Assembly (NCBI RefSeq): GCF_902859695.1
Contig: NZ_CADIJL010000004.1
Location: forward strand, 296,981-360,980
Source of the DNA: Achromobacter ruhlandii
GTDB lineage: Bacteria > Pseudomonadota > Gammaproteobacteria > Burkholderiales > Burkholderiaceae_B
Length of the DNA: 64,000 nt
Direction: 5' to 3'
Below the pieces are notes generated by a model that made no database searches, was not told where the DNA came from, and saw only the letters and a list, made by a program, of their open reading frames with translations. Below are positions 56,001 to 62,267 of the stretch, in pieces. The position numbers and the translations under genes are program-made. Each line of letters starts with the position of its first letter. Position 1 is the first letter of the stretch.

Positions 56001-56460
56001 CACCCGCGATCGGCGCGTTGATGGCCAATCCAGACCCCGTGAACATTTGTGCCGGTGCGTTGGCGGTCGCGTTGCCTGCGTCGCCGGCAGCCCCCGCGCC
56101 CCCCGTTCCCGAGCCGCCCCAGCTTCCCGGCACCTGCACGGTCACGTTGCCCGGGCCGAGCTCGCTGGCGCCGCCCCCCTGGCCATTGCCATTGCCGCCA
56201 GCGCCGCCGCGACCGGGATAACCCGCTCCGCCGGGCGCGCCGCAACCCGTCGTGTCGCTGGCGGAACAGGCGGCGAAGGCGGGCGCCGCCGCGGTCGAAA
56301 GGGCCAGCGCCAGGGCGGCGCTGCCGGCCGCGAGCATGACGCTTGCGGCCGACCGCAAGCTGGCCGCCGCAGGCGCGAAATCGTAGCGGTGCGACGTCGG
56401 AACGGTCGAAGACGCCGGCGCGTCACAGTGGGCCACAAGCCCGGATTTGCCTTGGAGCAC
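53089..56460 (-). CDS. Type Va autotransporter with Gly-rich passenger (1 of 2)
   Basis: About 1123 residues if GTG 56460 is the start; AAGGGGA stands just upstream and the leader then runs ~70 residues to a cleavage near AAAPAFAACS, an extended autotransporter-type signal. The passenger opens with long Gly/Asn-rich stretches (for example GGAGGNGGSGGFGGGGG), then beta-helix repeats resembling passenger-associated PATR motifs (TGVNTYTGTTTIDSGATL, SGVNTYTGATTINGGTL, NGSNAGFTGATTVAQG). The last ~270 residues form the beta-barrel, beginning SVWANATGRHGRLSGSG and ending VRMSYRF with a terminal Phe. It would be surface-exposed, probably an adhesin or matrix protein. The upstream open frame to 56775 is not protein-like. 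Confidence 0.88.
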   Translation of the reverse strand: MLQGKSGLVAHCDAPASSTVPTSHRYDFAPAAASLRSAASVMLAAGSAALALALSTAAAPAFAACSASDTTGCGAPGGAGYPGRGGAGGNGNGQGGGASELGPGNVTVQVPGSWGGSGTGGAGAAGDAGNATANAPAQMFTGSGLAINAPIAGDAGNAGRDGTNFGGGGNGGNTALQYLGNDITINNSAAAVGGAGGNGGNVFNTGSGNGGGGGGGGSGLTSAGAVASVNNHGTITGGAGGNGGSGGFGGGGGAGGDGLLAVGGNATITNTGSITGGAGGSGGAGNSGAGADGAGGAGINLAGSRNMILNVGTIAGGAGNGGGVGIVTRGLDTIVNAGTITGAPSGPGGARAAAIQFGGTGNTLTLLTGSNIVGGLLFDAGATATISASHPGLTLGNDVILTDAASGVAFSSATNGLTFAGVISGAGSVSVQGSRVLTMTGVNTYTGTTTIDSGATLALSGGGSVAASSGVTSDGTLDISATTSGASVASLAGGGRVALGGRTLTLTNASGVFSGVIDGAGGLVLSSGTQTLSGVNTYTGATTINGGTLVLNGAGRLSAASAISLMGSGATLDLSAASGQTLAGLYGVAGSRVLAGASTLTLGGATDSVYEGEFTGSGALLKQGTGMLVLNGSNAGFTGATTVAQGRLQVGDAGHGAAVLGGDVAVGAQGTLGGHGTILGDVTNGGMVSPGGSIGTLSVGGNYTQASNATLAIEVSPTEASLLKVGGSATLNGTLAITYAPGTYSATRYNVVSAANGISGRFSSVTGSLASGADLNGLRSSVAYGANDVALLLSNPASGMPGDTPVIIAPTRTSIYTALGSAALMSAQSATAAVLERATRRAVASGPADTTDAVSVWANATGRHGRLSGSGGLPGFQENQYGFLAGADKRVDRNTFGLAMGYSHAELSEESTESAGTRDTVRLATYASRDLGPVDVTGMLGYGLHFLSQKRPFENVGTAKGDHVGQEFTAAAQVSKPLALGGLVMTPRLGLRYAYFHANSFDEGGARGQNLHVGSDTARSLQPYVGMTFDTAFDSAQRPLNLQFRVAYAHELLDTGRAMTVVSQDGTRFAAPGADLSRGFLTFGASVGLPLTRQLDVSLAYDALVNTSRASSQAGSVRMSYRF

Positions 56461-56732
56461 GAATTTCCCCTTGCTTCCGCCCTGCCCAGTACCAGGATGA
56501 CCCGGAGGGGACAACCGCCAGAATCCCGCGGCACGGCAATCATATGGAAGCCAGCGCCCGGGAAGACCAAGCGTGTTCAACTGCCGAGCGCTGGAGCGTT
56601 GCGCCGTCTGAGCGCGCATCGGCAGCAAATGTAATGCAAAGTTTCGTGGTTCGCCATGCTGGCGTTCCCGGCGGGGGGACGCGCCACCGGACGGCGCGAG
56701 GACGGGAACCCCTGCGCAGCGTGATACGGCGC

Positions 56733-57716
56733 CTATTCCAGCTTGATGCCCGCCTTGTTGATCACTTCCCGCCATTTCAGGACTTCGCCGCGCACGAACG
56801 CGCCAAACGCCTCCGGGCTGCCGGGCTTGGGTTCCGCCCCCGCCGCCACCATCGCCTTGGCCGTCGCGGGATCCGACAACACCTTCACCATGTCCGCATT
56901 GACCCGCGCCACGATGTCAGCGGGCGTCCCTTTCGGCGCCAACACCCCGCTCCACGAATACGCCTCGTACCCCGGCACGCCGGACTCGGCGATCGTAGGC
57001 ACGTCCGGCAACATGCTCGACCGCGTCGGATTCCCCACCCCCAACGCGCGCACCTTGCCCGTCTTCAGATGCGGCACCGCCGACGGCCCGTCCGCGAACA
57101 TCACCTGCACCTGGCCGCCCAGCAGGTCTTGCATCGCCGGCGCGCTGCCCCGGTAAGGAATGTGCTGGATCTTCACGCCCGCCATCGCATTGAACAGCTC
57201 GCCCGCCAGATGCGTGCCGCCGCCCGTTCCGGAGGAGCTGAACGACAGCTTGCCCGGATTCGCCTTGGCATAGGCAATGAGTTCGCTCACCGAATTCACC
57301 GGCAGCGACGGATTCACCACCAGCACAATGGGGAACACCGCCGCCATGCCCACCGGCACGAAATCGCGCGTGATGTCGTAGGTCAGGTCGCCGCGCAGGC
57401 TCGGCAGCACCGCATGATGGATGGAAGCGAAAAAGAAGTTGTAGCCGTCCGGCTCGGCCTTGGCGGCGAACTGCGCGCCAACGATGCCGCCGGCGCCCGA
57501 GCGGTTGTCCACCACCGTCGGCACCGACCACAGGTGGCCCAGCGGCTGCGCCGTGAAGCGCGCGGTGGTGTCCACCGGACCGCCGGCCGGAAACGGCACG
57601 ATGAAGGTCACGGCGTGGCCGGGCCAGGCGGCGGCGCGGGCGAAAGTGGGCAGCAACGTCGTGGCGCACGCAGCGCCCAGCCCCGCGATGACGCGGCGGC
57701 GTTGGGGATCTAGCAA
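56733..57716 (-). CDS. Bug/TctC-family periplasmic solute-binding protein (4 of 4)
   Basis: This 327-residue protein starts at TTG 57716, preceded by AGGAG 7 bases upstream. The leader carries RRRVIAGLGAACATTLLP, a twin-arginine-like signal, cut near FARAAAWP. The mature part has HAVTFIVPFPAGGPVDTTAR, NRSGAGGIVGAQFAAKAEPD, SSGTGGGTHLAGELF and PYRGSAPAMQDLLGGQV, the Bug layout. No partner transporter genes are nearby. It is followed by the autotransporter gene on the same strand with 272 bases between. Confidence 0.92.
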   Translation of the reverse strand: MLDPQRRRVIAGLGAACATTLLPTFARAAAWPGHAVTFIVPFPAGGPVDTTARFTAQPLGHLWSVPTVVDNRSGAGGIVGAQFAAKAEPDGYNFFFASIHHAVLPSLRGDLTYDITRDFVPVGMAAVFPIVLVVNPSLPVNSVSELIAYAKANPGKLSFSSSGTGGGTHLAGELFNAMAGVKIQHIPYRGSAPAMQDLLGGQVQVMFADGPSAVPHLKTGKVRALGVGNPTRSSMLPDVPTIAESGVPGYEAYSWSGVLAPKGTPADIVARVNADMVKVLSDPATAKAMVAAGAEPKPGSPEAFGAFVRGEVLKWREVINKAGIKLE

Positions 57717-58037
57717 GGCAGTCTCCTGAGTCTCGTTCTTGTCGGTGGCGCGGCCGCAAGCCACACCGGAACAACGCGGTGCCTTGCCGCCTGCCGGCCC
57801 CATTTTTCTACTGCCTGCGCGTCAGGCGCGGCCGGGGCTTTTTTTATTATTTGCCGCGCGGCCGCTTTTGCCGCTACACATTTTCAAAAGCCCCTCTTTC
57901 GCCACGACGCCGTGTTCGCTGAACGCACACTATCGCGCATCCGATGTGGCGCCACGGCGACGGCCATGCGGCCCGTCAAGCCGTCGGCGCGGGCGCAACG
58001 CCACGCTCGCCGCGGCACGACACCGCCCCCGCCACGG
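57717..58037. other. Intergenic region between a Bug gene and a LysR gene
   Basis: This 321-bp gap has no gene. A run of seven Ts with GGGGC before it at about 57836-57847 looks like a terminator tail on the plus strand, but no plus-strand gene ends there. The promoter for the Bug gene must lie here; I could not assign boxes. Confidence 0.4.
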
Positions 58038-58937
58038 CTACTGTCCCCGCGCCGCGCGCTGCACGTGTTCGATGAAGCATTCGGCGAAGCTGGGCAGGTC
58101 GCGGCCGCGCTGGCGGCACAGCAGGCGGTCGCGCAGGGCCCAGGGATCTTCCAGTTTCAACACGTGCAAGGCATCGGGCCGGCTGTAGCGCGCCGCGCAG
58201 GCGCGCGGCACCACGGCGATGCCGGCGCCGGCCTCGACCATGCGGCACACGGCCTCGAAACTGCCCACGTGCACGCGCTGGCAGATGCGCTTGCCCAGGC
58301 CGCTGGCGATGTCCTCCAGGAAGGTCTGGATGGCGCTGTCGGGATGGATGCCGACGAACGGGTAGGCATCGATCAGGTCGGCGAAATGGGCTGACTTCGA
58401 CGCCGCCAGCGGATGGTCCAGCGCCGTGACCACGGTGAGTTCATCGCGGAACAGCGGCGTCACATCCAGGCCCTCGACGTCGATGTTGCCGGCCACCAGC
58501 CCCAGGTCGCCGGCGCCCGCGCGGATCGCGATGACGATGTCGCCGGAGATCTTCTCTTCCAGCTCGACGTCCACGTCGGGGTTCTCGGCCAGGAAGGTCG
58601 ACAGCGCGTCCGCCAGAAAGGAATTGGTGGCGGTGGTATTGGCCAGCAGCCGCAGCCGCCCTTTCAGGCCGCTGGCGTAGGGCTGCAGGTCGGCGTTCAG
58701 GCATTCGAGCTGGCGAAACACCGCGTTGGCGTGCTTGAGCAGCACCTCACCGGCCGGCGTCAGCGCCACGCCCGTCGCCATGCGCACCAGCAGCCGCGCC
58801 TTGAAGGCCTCTTCCATGTGCTTGACGCGCGCGCTGGCGGCGGGCAGCGACAGGAAGGTGCGTTCCGCCGCACGGGTCAGATTGAGCGTTTCTCCCACGT
58901 TCACGAAGAGCCGCAGGTCAGTCAGATCATGTCTCAT
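58038..58937 (-). CDS. LysR-family regulator, probable controller of the divergent SDR operon
   Basis: This 299-residue protein starts MRHDLTDLRLFVNVGETLNL at ATG 58937, with helix-turn-helix TRAAERTFLSLPAASARVKH followed by FKARLLVRMATGVALTPAG. The effector domain begins GRLRLLANTTATNSFLAD. It is divergent from the SDR/hydratase/CoA-transferase operon with 148 bp between, so it probably senses an intermediate of that pathway. It is similar along its length to the LysR at 43619-44512, which suggests that both arose by duplication. Confidence 0.92.
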   Translation of the reverse strand: MRHDLTDLRLFVNVGETLNLTRAAERTFLSLPAASARVKHMEEAFKARLLVRMATGVALTPAGEVLLKHANAVFRQLECLNADLQPYASGLKGRLRLLANTTATNSFLADALSTFLAENPDVDVELEEKISGDIVIAIRAGAGDLGLVAGNIDVEGLDVTPLFRDELTVVTALDHPLAASKSAHFADLIDAYPFVGIHPDSAIQTFLEDIASGLGKRICQRVHVGSFEAVCRMVEAGAGIAVVPRACAARYSRPDALHVLKLEDPWALRDRLLCRQRGRDLPSFAECFIEHVQRAARGQ

Positions 58938-59085
58938 GTTCCACCACACAGAAGGGGGGCATTTCTAATTTTGAATTCTTCGAATGCCGTGACGACCATA
59001 CCATGGGGCAACCCCGTAAACCATACGGTTTGACGCGGAACTGTTTCCCACGCGGCGCACGCCGCGGCATCTGGAGTAAGCCCCA

Positions 59086-60000
59086 ATGAGCGGTATTGTT
59101 TCCGGCAAGGTAGTGGTCGTTACAGGCGCGGGCGGCGGCATCGGCCGCGGCATCGCGCTGGCCATGGCGCAGGCGGGCGCCAAGGTCGTGGTCAACGACA
59201 TCGGCGTCTCGCTCACCGGCGAGGGCGGCGGCGAAGGCCCCGCGCAGGCCGTGGCGCGCGAGATCGTTGCGGCGGGCGGGCAGGCCGTCGCCAACACCGA
59301 CAGCGTGGCCGCGTACGACAGCGCCAGCCGCGTCATCCAGACCGCCGTCGACGCCTTCGGGCGCATCGATGCGGTGGTCAACAACGCCGGCAACCTGCGC
59401 GACCGCGTATTCCACAAGATGAGCGAAGAGGAGTGGCGCCAGGTCATCGACGTGCACCTGAATGGCTCGTTCTTCATGAGCCGCGCCGCCGCGCCCTATT
59501 TCCGCGAGCAGGAATCCGGCGCCTTCGTGCACATGACGTCCACGTCCGGCCTGATCGGCAATTTCGGCCAGGCCAACTATGCCGCCGCCAAGCTCGGCAT
59601 CGTCGCGCTGTCCAAGTCGATCGCGCTCGACATGGCGCGCTACAACGTGCGCTCGAACTGCATCGCGCCGTTCGCCTGGAGCCGCATGACCAGCTCCATT
59701 CCCGCCGAGACCGACGAGGAGAAGGCGCGCGTCGAGAAGCTGAAGAAGATGGAAGCCGGCAAGGTCGCGCCCATGGCGGTGTACCTGGCCAGCGACGCGG
59801 CCAGCGCCATCACCGCGCAGGTGTTCGCGGTGCGCGCCAACGAGATCATGCTGATGAGCCAGCCGCGGCCGCTGCGCAGCGTGCACCATGGCGAAGGCTG
59901 GACGCCCGAGCTGATCGGCGAGATCGCCGTGCCCGCCATGCGCAAGCATTTCTACGCGTTGGAGCGCTCGCCCGACGTGATCGACTGGGATCCCATCTGA
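59086..60000 (+). CDS. SDR-family 3-hydroxyacyl-CoA dehydrogenase, MFE-2-like
   Basis: This 304-residue protein has the NAD(P) site VVTGAGGGIGRGIALAMA, the NNAGNLRDRVFHKMSEEEWR segment, STSGLIGNFGQANYAAAKLG with catalytic Ser, Tyr and Lys, and SNCIAPFAWSRM. NAGxLRD and the GLxGNFGQANY wording are typical of the dehydrogenase domain of peroxisomal multifunctional enzyme 2 and its bacterial single-domain relatives. The next gene encodes a hydratase 2 of the same system. TGGAGTAAG stands before ATG 59086. Confidence 0.92.
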   Translation: MSGIVSGKVVVVTGAGGGIGRGIALAMAQAGAKVVVNDIGVSLTGEGGGEGPAQAVAREIVAAGGQAVANTDSVAAYDSASRVIQTAVDAFGRIDAVVNNAGNLRDRVFHKMSEEEWRQVIDVHLNGSFFMSRAAAPYFREQESGAFVHMTSTSGLIGNFGQANYAAAKLGIVALSKSIALDMARYNVRSNCIAPFAWSRMTSSIPAETDEEKARVEKLKKMEAGKVAPMAVYLASDAASAITAQVFAVRANEIMLMSQPRPLRSVHHGEGWTPELIGEIAVPAMRKHFYALERSPDVIDWDPI

Positions 60001-60007
60001 GGCCGCC

Positions 60008-60868
60008 ATGCCACTCGATTACGCAACCGTGAAGCACTGGCGCTTCGACGACGTGCGCCAGCACTACGACGACAAGGACACGATGCTGTACGCCCTGGGC
60101 ATCGGCCTGGGGCAGGATCCGGAAGACGAGCGGCAACTGCGCTACGTGTACGAGAAAGACCTGCGCGCCTTTCCCACCATGAGCGTGGTGCTGGGCTATC
60201 CGGGCTTCTGGATGAGCGACCCGCGCGCCGGCATCGACTGGGTCCGGCTGGTGCATGGCGAGCAGCGGCTGGCGGTGCACGCGCCCCTGCCCACCTCCGG
60301 CACCGTGATCGGCAGGAGCCGCGTCACCCACGTAATCGACAAGGGCGCGGACAAGGGCGCGATCGTGGTCACCGAACGCACGCTGCACGACAGCGCCGGC
60401 GCGCACCTGGCCACCTTGCGGCAAAGCACCTTCTGCCGTGGCGACGGCGGCTTCGGCCAGGGCGACGCCAGCCCTGAGCCGCTGCCCGCCGCGCCGCAAG
60501 GCGAACCGGAACGCCGTTGCGCGCTGCGCATTCCGCCGCAGGCGGCGCTGCTGTACCGCCTGAATGCCGATCGCAATCCGCTGCATGCCGACCCCGAGGT
60601 CGCGCATCAGGCGGGTTATCCCAAGCCGATCCTGCATGGCCTGTGCTCCTACGGCATCGCCGCGCACGCGCTGGTCAAGACCTGGTGCGACTACGATGCC
60701 TCCCGCCTGACCCGGCTGGATGCGCGCTTCTCGGCGCCGGTCTATCCGGGCGAGACCTTGCAATGCGATATGTGGCGCATGCCGGATGGCCAGATCCGCT
60801 TCATCGCCCGCGCCGTCGAGCGCGACATCGTCGTGATGAGCCACGGCGCCGCCGAGGTGCAACCATGA
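60008..60868 (+). CDS. Enoyl-CoA hydratase 2 (MaoC/MFE-2 hydratase type)
   Basis: This 286-residue double-hotdog protein has the N-terminal LYALGIGLGQDPEDERQLRY and FPTMSVVLGYPGFW. The active-site stretch LYRLNADRNPLHADPEVAHQ then AGYPKPILHGLCSYGIAAH supplies the Asp/Asn/His set of hydratase 2. It makes (R)-3-hydroxyacyl-CoA, the stereoisomer that the preceding SDR oxidises. The pair is a split version of eukaryotic MFE-2. Its stop overlaps the next start as ATGA, tying it to the CoA transferase. Confidence 0.93.
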   Translation: MPLDYATVKHWRFDDVRQHYDDKDTMLYALGIGLGQDPEDERQLRYVYEKDLRAFPTMSVVLGYPGFWMSDPRAGIDWVRLVHGEQRLAVHAPLPTSGTVIGRSRVTHVIDKGADKGAIVVTERTLHDSAGAHLATLRQSTFCRGDGGFGQGDASPEPLPAAPQGEPERRCALRIPPQAALLYRLNADRNPLHADPEVAHQAGYPKPILHGLCSYGIAAHALVKTWCDYDASRLTRLDARFSAPVYPGETLQCDMWRMPDGQIRFIARAVERDIVVMSHGAAEVQP

Positions 60869-62082
60869 CGCGCCCGCCCGCATTGGACGGCATCCGCGTG
60901 CTGGACCTGTCGCGCATCCTGGCAGGCCCCTGGTGCACGCAGAACCTGGCCGACCTGGGCGCCGACGTCATCAAGATCGAACGCCCCGGCGTCGGCGACG
61001 ACACCCGCGCCTGGGGCCCGCCCTTCCTGAAGGACGGCAATGGCGTCGACACCAACGAATCCGCCTACTACCTCAGCGCCAACCGCAACAAGCGCTCGGT
61101 CGAGGCCGACATGGCCACGCCGCAAGGCGCGGCGCTGATCCGCGAGCTGGCGGCGGTCAGCGACATCCTGGTCGAGAACTTCAAGGTCGGCGGACTGGCC
61201 AAGTATGGCCTGGACTACGCCAGCCTGAAGGCCATCAATCCGCGCCTGATCTATTGCTCGGTCACCGGCTTCGGCCAGGACGGTCCGTTCGCGCAACGTC
61301 CCGGCTATGACTTCATGATCCAGGGCATGGGCGGGCTGATGAGCATCACCGGCGAACGCGACGACCTGCCCGGCGGCGGACCGCAGAAGGCCGGCGTGGC
61401 AGTCACCGATATCGTCACCGGCATGTATGCGACGGTGGCGATCCTGGCGGCGCTGCAGGAACGCCACCGCAGCGGGCTGGGCCAGCACCTGGACATCGCG
61501 CTGCTCGACAGCCACGTGGCGCTGCTGGCCAACCAGAATTCCAACTATTTCAATTCCGGCGTGGCGCCGACGCGCGCCGGCAACGCGCACCAGAACGTGG
61601 TGCCCTACCAGGTGTTCGCCGCCAGCGACGGCCATCTGATCGTGGCCACCGGCAACGAATCGCAGTACCGCGCCTATTGCAAGGCCATCGGCGCGCCGGA
61701 GCTGGGGGACGATCCGCGCTTTGCCACCAACCGGCTGCGCGTGACCAATCGCGAGGAACTGGTGGCGATACTGGCCGCCATCATGCGCCAAGGCGCGCGG
61801 GACGACTGGATCGCCAGGCTGGAAGCGGTCGGCGTGCCCTGCGGGCCGATCAACAACATCGCCCAGGCGTTTGCCCATCCGCAGGCGCAGGCGCGGCAAC
61901 TGCGCCGTGACCTGCCGCATCCGGCGGGCGGTGTCGCGCCCGTCACCGCCAGTCCGCTGCGCTTTTCGGATTCGCCGGTGGTGTATCGGCGCGCCCCGCC
62001 GCTGCTGGGCCAGCACACCGAGGAAGTGCTGCGCGAGGTCCTGGGAAAGTCACCGCAGGCCATCGCGGCATTCATGGGCTAA
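60865..62082 (+). CDS. CaiB/BaiF family III CoA transferase (3 of 3)
   Basis: This 405-residue protein carries VLDLSRILAGPWCTQNLADL, KIERPGVGDDTRAWGPPFLK, NRNKRSVEADMATPQG, VENFKVGGLAKYGLDYASL, and the catalytic-Asp region AGVAVTDIVTGMYATVAIL. It closely resembles the enzyme at 15946-17067, with the same RGWGPPF-type and NRNKR stretches. It would load CoA onto the acid degraded by the SDR and hydratase 2, or recycle the product. It is last in its operon, and no clear terminator hairpin follows. Confidence 0.92.
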   Translation: MTRPPALDGIRVLDLSRILAGPWCTQNLADLGADVIKIERPGVGDDTRAWGPPFLKDGNGVDTNESAYYLSANRNKRSVEADMATPQGAALIRELAAVSDILVENFKVGGLAKYGLDYASLKAINPRLIYCSVTGFGQDGPFAQRPGYDFMIQGMGGLMSITGERDDLPGGGPQKAGVAVTDIVTGMYATVAILAALQERHRSGLGQHLDIALLDSHVALLANQNSNYFNSGVAPTRAGNAHQNVVPYQVFAASDGHLIVATGNESQYRAYCKAIGAPELGDDPRFATNRLRVTNREELVAILAAIMRQGARDDWIARLEAVGVPCGPINNIAQAFAHPQAQARQLRRDLPHPAGGVAPVTASPLRFSDSPVVYRRAPPLLGQHTEEVLREVLGKSPQAIAAFMG

Positions 62083-62267
62083 CGGTCTTATTTTTTGCAG
62101 CAACCTTTTAATTTCCACCCCGTTCGACATACATTTCCCGCAATCAATAAGAAGTCAGCATGTGACAACCAACTTGGTTCTTAACAACTCTCGCTCGGTG
62201 ATAAAGCGCTGAGTACGCATACCTACACTTACCGCCACGTCTTTCATTCGTCCGGTAATCGTTGGGT
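62083..62267 (+). promoter_or_regulatory. A/T-rich leader of the second autotransporter
   Basis: This 185-bp gap is much more A/T-rich than its surroundings (TTATTTTTTGCAG, CTTTTAATTTCC, ATCAATAAGAAG). AACCAA-C-TTGGTT at 62167-62179 is a perfect interrupted palindrome and a possible operator. Promoter hexamers were not assigned. Confidence 0.45.

Noticed and set aside
54436..56634. A long plus-strand open frame (over 700 codons) opposite the autotransporter passenger
   Set aside because: It is the mirror of Gly-rich, GC-ending codons and encodes a low-complexity Arg/Ala-rich product with no domains. The minus-strand frame has signal peptide, beta-helix repeats and barrel.
56461..56775. Extended N-terminus of the autotransporter up to 56775
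   Set aside because: The translated extension is basic and irregular, overlaps the 3' end of the Bug gene, and lies upstream of a GTG with a good ribosome site and a normal extended signal peptide.
57797..57850. GGCCCC ... GGGGC followed by seven Ts, as a terminator
   Set aside because: It points along the plus strand, but no plus-strand gene ends upstream; genes on both sides are on the minus strand. The stem is also weak.
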